Source: Sipunculus nudus (Eukaryota; Annelida; Sipuncula; Golfingiida; Sipunculidae). From it: a DNA stretch of 64,000 nt. The number at the start of each line of letters is the position of its first letter. Position 1 is the stretch's first letter. Location: positions 26,713,519 through 26,777,518 of the forward strand of contig CM049306.1 of assembly GCA_026874595.1 (NCBI GenBank). Reading direction: 5' to 3'. The notes under the pieces were generated by a model. The model saw nothing but the letters and a program-made list of their open reading frames with translations, had not been told where the DNA came from and ran no database searches. The position numbers and the translations under genes were made by a program. Positions 1-13,271 of the stretch are shown here, piece after piece.

Positions 1-1405
1 CAATGCATTAGTTGTTCAGATACTTGAGCATTTGTATCAAATTTTTCATGATTCTGGGGGGTACTTCTGAGCCTCATAGCTTGTAGAATATGGGTAACAG
101 AGACCTAATTCTAGGTTTTCAAGAAGACTTTTCATGGACCTATCTGGATGTCAAGTAAGAAGATTCCAGGTCAAGTGGTTACGATTTGTGCCCTGTTAAG
201 AGATGACGGCATCTTTTGAGGTCTCAAAATGTAGGGGAAAAAAATTGTTAAAAAATCGAAAAAATACAGGTGGTGCCAAGAGTCTGCAGAAACTGATGAA
301 ACACTCCATGATTAATATCCATGCAAAGAATGATGGTGATCAATGCTTTAGTTGTTCTGATACTTGAGCTTTTGTATCAAATTTTTCATTATTCCGGGGA
401 GTACTTTGGAGCCCCATAACTGGAAGAATATGGGTAACCGAGACCAAATTCCAGGTTTCAAAAGAAGACTTTTCATGGACCTCTCTGGATGTAAAGTGAG
501 AAGATTCCGATCGAGTGGTTACGATTTGTGCCCTGTAAACAGATGACAGCATCTTTTGAGGTCTCAAAAATATAGAAAAAAAATCGTAAAAATACAGGTG
601 ATCCCACCAGTCTCAGAAACTGATGAAACACTCCATGATCAATAAAGCATCTTTTGAGGTCTCAAAAATATAGAAAAAAAATCGTAAAAATACAGGTGAT
701 CCCACCAGTCTCAGAAACTGATGAAACACTCCATGATCAATAACCATCCAAAGAATCATGGTGATCAATGCATTAGTTGTTCATATATTGGAGCTTTTAT
801 ATCAAATTTTTCAATATTCTGGGGTGGGGGGGGGGGGGTACTTCGTAGTCATAGCTTGAAGGATATGAGTAACAGAGACCTGATTCCAAGTTTCTAAGAA
901 GACTTTTCAGGAACCACTCTGAATGTAAAGTGAGAAGATTCCAGGTCAAGTGGTTATGATATGTGCCCTGTTAACAGATGACGGCATCTTTTGAGGTCTC
1001 AAAAATAGAGAAAAAAAACGTAAAAAATCGAAAAAATTCAGGTGGCGCCACCAGTCTGCAGAAACTGATGAAACAATCCATGATCAATATCCATGCAAAG
1101 AATCATGGTGATCAATGCATTTAGTTGTTTAGATATTTGCATGAGCTTTTGTATCAAATTTTTCATTATTCTGGGGGGTACTTCGGAGCCCCATAGCTTG
1201 AAGAATATGGGTAACAGAGACCTAATTCCAGGTCCTTTCCTGGAGATTTTTCATGGACCTCTCTTGATGTAAAGTTAGAAGATTCCATGTCCAGTGGTTA
1301 CGATTTGTGCCTTGTTAACAGACAGACGGCCGGATGGCCGGACAGACGATGGACAAAGAGTGATTGCTATAGCTCAGATGACTTTCAGTCAGCTGAGCTA
1401 AAAAC
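1..1405 (+). repeat. ~340-bp tandem repeat array ending in a hairpin tail
   Basis: Four monomers start at about 1, 341, 765 and 1112, each opening with CAATGCWTTAGTTGTTC. Monomer spacing is 340, 424 and 347 bp; the last is partial. The 424-bp monomer is longer because a ~95-bp piece (549-646) is repeated at 647-740. Each unit carries a form of CAGGTGGCGCCACCAGTCT near its end. The array finishes in a GACGGACAAAG-type tail and the hairpin AGCTCAGATGACT/AGTCAGCTGAGCT at 1371-1400. That tail is shared with family A copies elsewhere. No coding function is seen. Confidence 0.85.
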
Positions 1406-4400
1406 TAATGGAGATAAAGTCTGAGAGGAAAAGGTAATATAAGGTGGGTATTGGTTAATATGATAGATTTGTACTGACAAGTAAGAAAATTGTTGCAAAT
1501 AATACTATGTGATCTGACCATGTGTTTTCTAATGATGAAACTAAAACATTGTAAGCAGTTTTTAAACATAAGATACAAACCAACACCATGATAAGTGGTT
1601 GACTCCTTGATAAGTTGTTGACAGCTCAGCAGGTGACACGTGTGTTCAATTAAATTCTAATTTTTTTCTATACCATTTTCTCCGTTTTATATTTTTTTTC
1701 AAATAACTAACAGCCCAAGTCCCCAGATGCAAGGTAGGGGTTGTCGATGGCGCTAAATTTTGGGAGTTACAACATCCCTGAATATACATATGGGATAAAA
1801 AATTTAATTCAACAGTTAGTTCAGGAAAAACAGTTGATCCATGATTACTGAATATAACAAGGGACCTATGGGTCACGGCGCTCAGCTGTTATATAAGATA
1901 AAAAAAATATGATTTTGAAATGAGGCACATGCTGGTTTTGTGTGGAAATAAATATAAGCTGTATTATGAGTTGTTAGTGTTAAGCTTATGTATGATTTTG
2001 ATAGTTTCTTTGGAGACAGGGAAGAGATTGATTTCATTTATTTTATTAACAAATAGAGTGCCATTGTCATACAGATTTTGGCTTGGCCATATAACTGATA
2101 AGCAGCACATATAAGATAAAGAGTTTAACTATTTATTAAAATTTAATAACAAATATTGGGCCAAATATAATTTTTATTAAAAATAATAAGAGAATCATAT
2201 GTTTTTTTTAATAAAATATAACTGGAAAGATTATTAAAATAATATTATAGAATATATTCATGAATGCATTCATGAATACATTTTGAAAGTATTTGCACTG
2301 GTATTCATTTTTACCTGAATTCCCATTCTTATGCACGAAATTTTATAATGGAGTACATATTCATATTCATATACATTTGCCAAGTATTCGCACCATGTCT
2401 GGTATTTATTCAGTTTTAGCCAAACAATGATGTTGAGAATCCAGAATATAAAGAAAGGACCCATGGGTCACGACAACCAGCTTAAGTTTGAAATTTTTGC
2501 AAATGTAAAATATGAAAAATATTCTATTGTAATGTTTTTCATTTATATAAGCATATGAGAAGCTAAGAGGAAAGGGCCCTCCTACTTGGTTATAGTAAAG
2601 TTCTCAATATATGATTGCAAACTAATACTCTGACAAGACTGTCATGAAGAAAAAATTTTTAGAAACTGTGATGCATATGAAAAATTTGCAGATGGACAGG
2701 CAAGTGGACAGAATGGACTAATACCTTCATTTCACTTTCAAGGGGAATAATGCATTTAAGTTTATATATAACGACATGGCATCTACAAAATTATTCCTTG
2801 AATCCCTATTAAAAAGTTTTGCACATTGAAGTTTTCAGTACATGCTTAATTTTATTCACCGAAATAAAATAAAAGATTCAGTACATTTGATGAAATAAAA
2901 ACATCTTTTCAAATAAAGTATACACACTGTTGGTTGAATGAGGGACAAACAATATCATTATGCTAATTACAATCTCAGCTATAATTAATTACTGGAATTA
3001 ATAGTCAATTTCACACCTGGTGAAGTTTTACTCTTCCGAAGTAAAGCATTACTTATCTGATGAACATCCACACTTTCATAGCAATTCATCACTTTGTGGA
3101 CACAATTAAATGTGCACTTTAATCATTGTAACCCTGGTGGTACAATACAAAATTTAAAATGTAGCATGTCCAAGAATAAAATAAAATACAGAAAATTATA
3201 ACATTCATCTAGTTTATGCACCAGCTGGGGGGGGGGGGGGGGGGGGTGAGTGCAGGGCAGAGGGGAAGCCTGCTAGTAGTGGCCAAGCTGGGCCAAGGCA
3301 AGCTGCCTGGGGTGGGTTACATAATGCAAGTGAAGGCTGTACTACTAGGTGGGCCAGATGTAAACAACACTTTACATGGTGTATGAAAACTTGAATAAAA
3401 GCTACTCTTTTCAAACAATTTCTTTGAAATTTCAGATTTTAAAAGATTAAATCCTTTTGTTTATATGCTGTGAAAATAAAATCAACAGTACTTACAGGGA
3501 AAAAACGTGCCACTGCCAAATTTGGACAAAATTTAAGGTATTGATTTTTTATTTATGCTAATAACTTGAATAATTTGCAAAATTCAGATCTAATTTTGGG
3601 TAAACAATTGAATCTTGATTAAATAAAGTTATATTCCTGAAAAAAAGTCTCCAGCTTCAGCAATTCTCATGTTAAGTGAGCAAATATATTTCCTGATTTT
3701 TAAAAAATTGCATTATATTTGGGCCTATAACTTCAAAATAATACCCAATACTGACCTAATTTTTGGTATGTGCACAGAAAATGTATGGAAGAATATGAAT
3801 ACTAAATCTGATCAGAAACAGATCAGTGGTTTTGATATTAGGCAGCCTTGAAGTGTAACAATGGCTTTTTTTATGGAAAACGGAGGTTTTTCCTTAATTT
3901 CTCGAAGGAACGTAGTTCTAATGACCCATTTTTTGGTAAAAATTTTTGGTTTTGAAATGTGCCCTGTTAACGGCTGGACGGCCGGCCGGACGACGGACAA
4001 AGGACCACGACTATAGCTCAGATGACTTATAGTCAGCTGAGCTAAAAATGGGTAGACCGACTGGGGAGACAAACAAGGCTGATCACTTTATTTCAAATTT
4101 GTCTGAGGCAGGAAAATAATGAATGTGCATTAGATCCTCACTTATAATTTTATCAATTTTGTTTATGTTTCATCATTTTGATTTTCATACATTTGCAATA
4201 TAACATATATATCTGGATCTATAAGTCAATTCAAATTTCTCAATATCATCATCATTTATCCTTAATTTTGGTCATATAACATCACATTATGCACACAGGT
4301 GGATTTAATTTTATTTTGAATGTTAACTTGGTTAAATTATTCAAGTGGAAATTAGTTTCTTTAAAAGTGCCACAATAGCACAACATGGCATCTTGTGAAT

Positions 4401-6840
4401 TACATTTGCGATGAAACAACTTTAGTTTTGGAAATACAGTTCAAACAATAAAAACTAGAAAACACACACTCACAGTCACAAAATTGTTCAAAAACACTTT
4501 GTGCAGGCTTAATCAGAGAACCTAATCTGACCTCATGAAATATGCTTGAATTTTTATGAGAATGAAATTCAAGTGGGAAACTCTATTATTCTATTAGTGT
4601 TTATGCTTATAGTGTTTCATGAAAATCCATAAGAATTTTGGTAAGTCACAATGGTGCCACCAAAGTTTGGTGTCCTAATTAAATATGTGTGGATTTGGCT
4701 GGGAATAAAAATTAGGCGAGATATTAAATTGATTAATATTTCTGCTGAGATTGACAAAAATCCATCATATTCCTACTAAGTTATCACAGCAACCCTTCAA
4801 AATAGCTCTGTGACCTCTGACCTCATTAAATATGTGGCCGGGGATTTGCCTTTAATCAAACTCGGGTGAGATAATCTATTGGTAAATAGTTATGGTGAGT
4901 TTCTTGAAAATCCATAAAAGCCCTTGTCAGTTTTCATGCTATTCCAATAATCCCAGGAAAACTTTTTAGTGTCACATATGAAATGTAAAAATTTTGTATA
5001 AAAAAATTTAAAAAATCCAAAAATCATTCAAGTATGACCAAAACCTTATCAGCTCTAGAAACCCATATGATGCACCTGCTACAACAATTATTAGTAGATC
5101 TGAGTAAAAATTGAGATATCTTAGGCAAAAAAAAAAAAAGGTAAGGTTCTCAGGCACCGCCCGCATCAATTTTAATACCCCGCATCAAACATTTTTATTT
5201 TGATTTTCATCTTTCAAGAAAATAAAATAACACAATTTTGATATGATTTCCTTTGTTATGTAGTGCTTTTACCTGTTTAACAAAAAAACCCTGTAATTTT
5301 CATGCTTTTCCATGGTCATATGACATTTTTATTGAAACATACAATAAATGAAGCACCCCTACTGTTGCAGTTAATCTTAAATCATATCTCATCCCACCCC
5401 CACAGCAATATAAATCAAGTGTAATGGAATAATTATCCCCTGGAAGTGGGGTATGCAGGAAATGCTGTATTAAATGAGTTCCAGTGACCAACAGTGGGCT
5501 GCTTGGAACTAAGTTAACAATGCAAGTGAATAAATAGAGCCCCCCAAAAAAATCAAGAACAAGCCCTGTTTCTGAGCTTATATTTTCAAATTTCATATTT
5601 TAACAGATTAAACCCTTATGTGTACCTTCTGTCAAAAGCAAACCAGCAGTGTGTTTACAGGAATAAAATGTGCCATGGTCAAAGTTGTGCAAAATGGAAG
5701 GTGCTGATCGCCCACTCATGCTATAATCTTGAAGAATTTACAATATTTTGATCTAATTTCTTACATACAATTAAATCTTGATTAAATAAAGTGTCACAAA
5801 TTTTGGATTTGTAAGTCTAATTTCAAAATGTGCCAGTCTAATAAACAGACAGACACACAGATGAGATACAATTAATCATAACTATAGCTCAGATGACATA
5901 AAGTCATCTGAATTAAAAATTGTAATGTATATCAACAGTTTTTACAATGTTAATGTTTTATGGAGATCTCTGGTTATTTTTATCATTTTCAACTTGAATA
6001 GTGTTGCACATGATATCCCTTGAATTCACTGATTTTTTAGATCTATACCACTGTATATTACAGTTCATGAAATACACTATTTCAAAACATCTTGAACAGG
6101 AATAAGCATGATGATAACCAAGAGATGAGATCATTCATACAACTCCATTTGAATGCTGATGTATTGTGAAATAAAGGTATTTTCTGCCTGGACAAGTGTG
6201 ATGATTTTCAAACTTTCCCAACACACAATTGCATAAAACTTTTTTTTTACATTAAGGCCATAACCAGGAATCAAAATGAGGTGATTTTGCTTTTGTTGCA
6301 TTTTGTGTGAGGTTTACCACACATTTCAGGTATTTGCCTGTCACTACAATGTTTATCCAATTTGAGGAAACAATATGCAATACTTCAAAATTCACAAGAA
6401 ATCCTATAAAGCCACATATTTGACATAAAGGTCAAGGTCATCAGTTTTAAAACTCCTGCCAAAACTGAGAGAAAAAAATTGTATCAAACATGAGTCAAAA
6501 ATAAACTATACTTTAAACGATATGGTGTTAATTAGGTAATCAACAGATAATCATAGTGCTTTAAGGCATATTTTTGCTGTGAAGCTCACAGAATATTGAT
6601 CATGTAAAACAGTTTTGACCTAGGTTCTTGGGAGATTTTCCAAGGTCCTCCCACGAGGTTTTTTATTTTGAGAAGTTCCTAGGTAGTGAGAAGTTTCTAG
6701 GTTGAATGGTTACAATCTGTGCCCTGCTATGAACTATGAACTGCTGTGCCCCAGATGAACAGACAAAAGGAGAAATAGTGCTAAATAGTGATAGATATAT
6801 AGATCAGATGACTAAAAATAATGTCACTTGAGTATACCTT
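1406..6840 (+). repeat. Dispersed repeat family A, several copies
   Basis: This block is non-coding and built from pieces that recur at 49.8-53.9 kb. 1406-1670 matches 49856-50110, 4067-4400 matches 50199-50430, and 3430-3640 and 5590-5790 match 51920-52110 and 52520-52720. Unit heads carry the palindrome GACCCATGGGTC followed by CTCAGCTG (1859 and 2455). Unit tails carry the hairpin AGCTCAGATGACTTATAGTCAGCTGAGCT before A-runs (4013-4047, a diverged form at 5885-5918). A G20 run lies at 3227-3246. The class is unknown to me: I see no transposase, no LINE poly-A and no tRNA-like head. Confidence 0.7.
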
Positions 6841-8262
6841 CAAGGTGTATCCAGGTATTGTCTTTTCACCTTGGTTGCTTTTAAGGAACCACAATTTTTC
6901 TGTAACCCCACCAGTGGAGCACTTCTGTAACCCCATCAGCGGAGAAAAACTGCAACAGGGTTCTGTGATAGGAATTTAAACAATATAAGTAACTCATATA
7001 AATTTAAAAATCACAAAAAAAGAATATTCCAATAAATATACTTTATGTAACAATGACTGTTCCAATCAATTTGAAATGTTGATCCTGTAAGAACTCACTC
7101 CAATAGGAGTTGATGTCAGACAAACCCATGATCTTTGTTTATGCTAGTAGGATTGTAATTTGACCACTGGGACAAAATCCAATTAGAATATCCTAAATTA
7201 ATTCTGATCTTACTTAAAGTAATTTACCAAAAAATGATACAAAATCACAAAAAAAAAGAATTAATAAATCAAAATATCTTTAATTTAGTGAAGGGTGTAT
7301 TTCAGTGCCATTTGTCAGAAACTATAAGAGTTTCCATTTGGTGATCTCAGTTTATGCAAACCTGGAAAAAAGTCATGAACTCAAGAATTGGCCATACACA
7401 TATACTAGCATGATCATTGTGTACAACATGTGTGATGACGAATGGGAGCTGTTTCTCTTTAAAAACAAATATATTTATATGAAAGAATGTCTGAAGAATT
7501 AACAGGAGTACTGTAAATATATTAATTATGAAAGGCTGTTCACACATACCTGCTGGAACGGTAAATTCATCCCATGATTTTACATCTGGGATAATCCCAC
7601 CATCTACTTGAACATACCCTTACAGAAATTTTGGGACATGAAGTGTGCTTAAAGTGTGCTTCATTTGTGCTTATTTTGTGCTTTCAGTGAAATGCTGTAC
7701 AGAAATACTTTTAAAATGCTGAAACTGCATGTGCTTCTTTAGTGCTCCAAGTGTACTGATTCTGTGCTTTAGAAATACAATGTGCTGAAATTGCTGCTTT
7801 GGTGCTCCAAATAAACTGATTAACTGCTTTTATAGTGCTCTTAGGTCTGCTCAAACATTTTCAAAGTACCATTCAACTGTGGTAACATTTATGCTCACTG
7901 AACAATACCTCAAAGGTGTTTTTTACATGCCTAAGTAGTGCTTAAACCATGCTCCATTTACATTTCTTTTTTACTTTTTCTGTGCTTATTGAGTGTGCCT
8001 CAAATGCATTTTTTCTGCAAGGGTATGTTCTGAGAACATCTGTATTAAAATAATTCCAACTATACCTTCAGGAATTGTCCAGGGTTGTCACTTCGAACAT
8101 CTTTGTTGTTGAGTGTACATCACAGGCCTTTTTTGCATCCCAATCAAAGTATAATGTCTGCTGAGGAGTTCTGTGATAGGAATGAAAACAGTGGTGGAAA
8201 CTACTTATATCAACTGAAGAATCACAAAAAAATAGAATACGGGTAGTCGACAAGCGACTACG
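6841..8262 (-). repeat. Tandemly duplicated segment with exon-like pieces
   Basis: Three related blocks begin at 6836, 8063 and 10991. On the minus strand each ends in a splice-donor-like AAG|GTATA. In the first two, an acceptor-like TTCCTATCACAG|AAC lies upstream (near 6970 and 8175); the third has TATTTCACAG|AAC (near 11095). 7270-7500 is similarly related to 10735-10970. Most copies have stop codons in every frame, so they look like decayed duplicated exons or a low-copy repeat, not a working gene. 7640-8020 is rich in TGTGCTT. Confidence 0.4.
7554..7617 (-). CDS. Candidate small internal exon, product unknown
   Basis: On the minus strand an open segment reads VDGGIIPDVKSWDEFTVP and ends at a consensus donor CAGCAG|GTATGT. 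The upstream acceptor (TTTCTGTAAG) is weak in pyrimidines. The peptide has ordinary protein composition, unlike the surrounding AT-rich sequence, and lies in register with neighbouring exon-like pieces that share donor sequences. I do not recognise the family. It could be a chance open frame of about 64 bp. Transcript data would be needed to call it a gene. Confidence 0.25.
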
Positions 8263-8263
8263 T

Positions 8264-9978
8264 GTATCCGCCAAAATCAGAGAAGGACGGGTGAAGTGAG
8301 GCATGGATTGAGTGGCAAGGGGATACAGAGTTACATGTGTTAAATATTAGAATGGATCTCTGCCACATAAACATGATTGTAGGTGGCGCCACCTGTTTTT
8401 TGAACGAGAAACTATCCAAGATATATACACATGCAAAATTTCATGTGGAAAAGTCAAACCACTGTAGAGATATGAGTGATTTTATCCCACAGCAGACAAA
8501 CAGATGGACGCTGTGCAAAAATGGCTGCAGGTGGCGCCACCATTTTTGTTCATGTTATAAAGCTATCCAAGGGCTACATTTGTGTAATTTTTTTTTCCTG
8601 ATTGGTCAAACGGTTCCCGAGATATGAGCTTGGATGTCTGCAGCATAAACGTGAATGTAGGTGGCGCCACCTGTCATAAAATCAAGAAAGCTATCTAGGA
8701 TGTATACACATGCCTAATTTTAGGTGATATAGTCAAACCACTGCAAAGATATGAGTGATTTTAACCCCAGGCAGATTAACAAATGGACACTGTGCAAACA
8801 TGGTTGCAGGTGGCACCACCTTTTGTTGTGTATATTATAAAGCTATCCCAGGGCTATATTTGTGTAAAAAAATTTTCCGGATCGGTCAAACGGTTCCTGA
8901 GATATATGGGTTTATGTGTGGAGTGTTAACGTGAATTTAGGTGGCGCCACCTGTCATTAAATCAAGAAAGCTATCTATGATGTAGATGCATGCTGATTTT
9001 TAGGTGAATTAGTCAAACCACTGCAGAGATATGAGTGATTTTAACCCCAGGCAGATGAACAAATGGACACTGTGCAAACATGGTTGCAGGTGGCGCCACC
9101 TTTTGTTGTGTATGTTATAAAGCTATCCCAGGGCTACATTAGTGTAAAATTTTTTACCGGATCGGTCAAACAGTTTCCGAGATATATGGGTTTATGTGTG
9201 GAGCGTAAACGTGAATGCAGGTGGCGCCACCTGTCACAAAATCGAGAAAGCTATCTAGGATGTATATGCATGCCAAATTTTAGGTGAATTAGTCAAACCA
9301 CTGCAGAGATATGAGTGATTTTAACCCCAGGCAGATGAACAGATGGACACTGTGCAAACATGGTTGCAGGTGGCGCCACCTTTTGTTGTGTATGTTATAA
9401 AGCTATCCCAGGGCTACATTTGTGTAAAATTTTTTTCCGGATCGGTCAAACGGTTCCCAGGATATATGGGATTATGTGTGGAGCGTTAACGTGAATGTAG
9501 GTGGCGCCACCTGTCACAAAATCTAGAATGCTATCTAGGATGTATATGCATGCGGAATTTTAGGTGAATTAGTCAAATCACTGCAGAGATATGAGTGATT
9601 TTAACCCCAGGCAGATGAACAGATGGACACTGTGCAAACATGGTTGCAGGTGGCGCCACCTTTTGTTGTGTATGTTATAAAGCTTTCCCAGGGCTACATT
9701 TGTGTAAAAATTTTTCCCGGACCGGTCAAACGGTTCCCGAGATATATGGGTTTATGTGTGGAAACAGACGCACAAACGGACGTTGGGCAGAGACGAAAGG
9801 TCAGAGGTCAAGGTCACTTGGTTAGGCACCAGTTCACATGTGACCCGATAATTTGTGTAAGTTTCGGAAAAATCTGTCCAGTAGTCTCAGAGGAGTTCTC
9901 CGGAAATGAACGCGGCGGCGGCGGCGGCGGAACCCGGTCAAAAACATAGTATCCGCAAAACTTTGTTTTGGCGGATAC
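8264..9978. mobile_element. Non-autonomous TIR element with an internal 280-bp tandem array
   Basis: The ends are inverted copies of GTATCCGCCAAAA (8264-8276 and 9966-9978). The right end also forms a hairpin with GTATCCGCAAAA just inside it. The interior is a ~280-bp tandem repeat containing ten copies of GGTGGCGCCACC (one with a base change). Next to the left end is a hairpin, GTAGTCG-ACAAG-CGACTAC (8243-8261). It sits inside one copy of the flanking duplication: the sibling copy at 6890-7060 runs straight through the insertion point. No transposase is present. A GGC triplet run lies near 9911-9930. Confidence 0.7.
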
Positions 9979-12298
9979 AAATATTAACATAAATAAACTA
10001 TATGTAGCAATTCCTACTCTGATCTGTTGGAGCAGAATCATTGATCCTGCAAGGCCAAACTCAGAGGGGTTGTCACTAGACAAACTCTGATCCATTTTTA
10101 TTTTGCTATTAGGACTCCTGTTTCTACTAAGACTAATCCAATTAGAGTGTCCTTAGACAAATTCTGACCTTATTGTAAATAACTTATATTGAAGCAAATT
10201 ACAGAAACAAAATCACAAATGAAATTTGTCAATTATGAAACTAGAGGTTGAGACCATGAAGGTCCTCAATTAGCTCCAGCTCCTAAAAATGGCAGCCCAA
10301 GGGACAGGGATCCATATTGAAAGTCAGATTGGTCTGAAATGTTTTACCATAAATAATCTAAAAGGGAAAAAAATTAATAAAACAATCACAGGAATGTCTA
10401 AAATGTTATTGTAAAAAGATTTAAAGTATCTGAATGGCAGCCATAATGGATTCAACAGCAGTCTGAAATTTTAAAGCACACAAACCCTCAAGAGTGTCAA
10501 TGTTCTGTCAAAATTCTGCATTCTGAGGTCCAGTCTCCATAATAGGTATTAGGCAGGTCTATAATTGGATAACAGGCACCATTTTGAACCATGAATTCTA
10601 GAAAGATCTCATTGAAATACTGCACTCGAAAAAAAGCATCCCGGATGGACAGAAAAGATAGATGAAAGGGTGGACAGATGAACAAGTCAATCACTATAAT
10701 ACACCCCTTTTCAAGCGAGGTTCTAACAACAAAAAAAGTAAATTCTGTGAAGGGTGTATTGCAGTGCAATTTACTAGAAACTATATATCAGTGTATCCAG
10801 CAGGTGAACTCTGCCCATGGAAACCTGGCTGAAGTCTTGAACTCAAGAACAGGTAATATTCTACCATGGTCATTGTGAGCAACAAGTATGATTGGAAGCT
10901 TAACAATGGGAAGCTTTTACTAGTTTATTTGTGAGGAGCAATCTCAGAAGAACTAAAAGGAGTAAATACATTACAAAAATTTCATCTATACCTTTGGGAA
11001 TAATCCTGGACAGTCACTTATTATCTCTGTTGCTTGAGTTCATCAAATTCCTTTTTCTGCACCTGAATTAATGGATAGACTGTACTCAAAGTGTTCTGTG
11101 AAATATCTGCTACAAATACAAATTCAAAACGTCACAAAGAAATATGAAAACTGAGCATTTCTTGCAGAGCATAAAAATGTATATATAATTACATACACAC
11201 CTCGACAATTATTATATATCCAACTTCAAGGGATATAAGCAATTCTTCAAAAGTTAAAGGGTTCAGAATATTACAGTATTTCTGCATGAAGAATGCACTG
11301 CAATAACCACTATAGAAGCTACTAATAAAATGTATAGTAATACCAGACCATTACCATTTGAAAAACTAGCCAAGAAAAATAAAAATAAAAAAAAAAGCAC
11401 TGTATTATATTATTCTTGCACATGATATTCACCTTAGTATTTTTTCAGATACAACATCAAACAAATTGCATGGTCTGGATTTCTCTGCTACACACACTTG
11501 CTTATACACCCACACACAAAATACACTTTTTATTTCTTTTAGAAAAATAATATATAAAATATGCAGGGGATAACAACATGCTATGACAGGGGTACTCTGG
11601 AGGATACTGGAAGGGCAGTACTATATTTTGAGGACAGACTATCCCTACCAGCATATGTTGTATTCCCATCATTGCTTACGGTATATAACACAATACAAAC
11701 TTATCACGCACTACTGCAAGAGGCAACGAACACAACAAATACACATAAACAAACACCTCATATCACTTAAAACAAATGCATACACCTTTATTGAGTAAAA
11801 TGGAAAACATAACAGTACTCCAGGCTGCAGGCTTATGATGAAAATGTTAATCGCTCTCCAATCATTCAAGATCAAGTTCTGCTCTCTGGATTGGCTGGGT
11901 CTCTGCTGCTGGTGTTGGTGTCGGTTTGTATTCTGACTGGCCTTATTGGCTTTGGGTGCTGTGGCTCTCCTCGGGTCACCAGTATGGGTAAAACGCTGGT
12001 GGTCTCGCGGCTCCCTGCAATGCTTGCGTGGCATTACATCTGTAGGCTCCATCAAATGTCGATTATGCTTTAGGAGCACAAAGGGCTGAAGCCTTGACTA
12101 CAGCCACTTGTAGCTGCTGGATAAAACATCTTCAGTCAGTCAGTGTACGTATATCTGCATATTTGCATGACCTTGACAAAAAAGGATCAGGTCACTAGTT
12201 TTTTTTATATTCTCAAAGAATTAGTTGACATGATTCATATAACAAAGATGAGTGGAAAATAGGTAATATAATTTAAAAGTTGTGGGTTTTAAAATAAT

Positions 12299-12300
<2 letters not shown>
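9979..12300. other. Mostly non-coding; continuation of the duplicated block
   Basis: 9979-10250 continues the duplication interrupted by the TIR element and resembles 7030-7240. 10735-10990 resembles 7270-7550, and 10991 onward repeats the 6836/8063 block. 10250-10730 has no counterpart in the other copies. From 11700 to 12080 the minus strand is open for 122 codons with a basic, glutamine-rich middle. I recognise no domain there, so I do not call it a gene. Confidence 0.5.
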
Positions 12301-12305
<5 letters not shown>

Positions 12306-12367
<62 letters not shown>

Positions 12368-12375
12368 TATATATA
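12306..12375. repeat. (TA)n/(CA)n microsatellite
   Basis: About 48 bases of alternating TA are followed by an ACAC run and a short TATA tail. Confidence 0.95.
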
Positions 12376-13271
12376 TTCTGCCTGATCAGGTTTTGAAAAT
12401 CAAAGTCAATGCCATTTTTCTTATTTCAATCAAGAAACTGGTCTAAACAATTTGTTTATCAAATTTGAGGCAGAACATGCCACAATTCAAAGTTATGAGG
12501 TTCGATCATCCTACTCAAATATTTTTGGCAGATTTGAACTCAACTGAATCAAGGTCAGAGTAGAAGTTTTCACACTTATCTGAAAAGTTTGTTTCTTATC
12601 ATATGAATACCTTCATCCTCATTCAATAAACAGTACCACCAACAGGCCATAGACCTATCCTTTAAAAAAACTCAGCATGACTTAAAGTCCGAGTGAAAAA
12701 CATGGATATAAAAAAGCAAAATAAATAGGGGAGGAAAAATTAAATATTTCTAGGGTTTAGCAACTTGAAAATTAATACATTTTTTTACACCTGTGCCTCA
12801 TTATCATCTTAGCTGTAAGCAGCCCCTTTTTTTACCCTCTGACAGAGTCTATAACCAGTGTAATTCGCACCAGAGTGCCTTAATTAATCACCTCATACAT
12901 GTTACAACAGACTGCATGCACTGTAAGGGGGTGTAGGATAAAAGCCAAATGGACAAAAAGCCCACCACTAAGAGTGCAGACCCGGACATATGACTGAAAT
13001 ATACAATTAGATTATATTTTTTACAAATATATATTTTGTCAAGGGTGGGCTTTTGTCCTATTCTGCAAGTTCAGGGATGGGCTTTTGTATGGATGGGTTT
13101 TTGTCTGTCACACTAACTCAGTAACCACTAGATGGTTCATGGTCAAAACCTTCATACACCTACCCCGAAACAACCATAGGGTGGATAAATTTGATAAAAT
13201 GTTGGTAAATCTATCTAAAAATATATGTCAAATATAAAATTTGTATTATTTTATATCATTTATATATTTTT
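12376..13271. other. No gene seen
   Basis: AT-rich sequence with no long open frame, RNA gene or clear repeat boundary. GGGCTTTTGTC-type phrases recur at 12950-13110. Confidence 0.5.

Noticed and set aside
3227-3246. Long G or C runs (also 826-838, 29302-29316, 32931-32947, 48881-48893) as functional G-quadruplex sites
   Set aside because: Simple homopolymers scattered at repeat edges; nothing in context supports a function.
11711-12079. 122-codon minus-strand frame with LLKHNRHLMEPTD
   Set aside because: Faintly like the end of a retroelement polyprotein, but no catalytic or zinc motif and no supporting neighbours.
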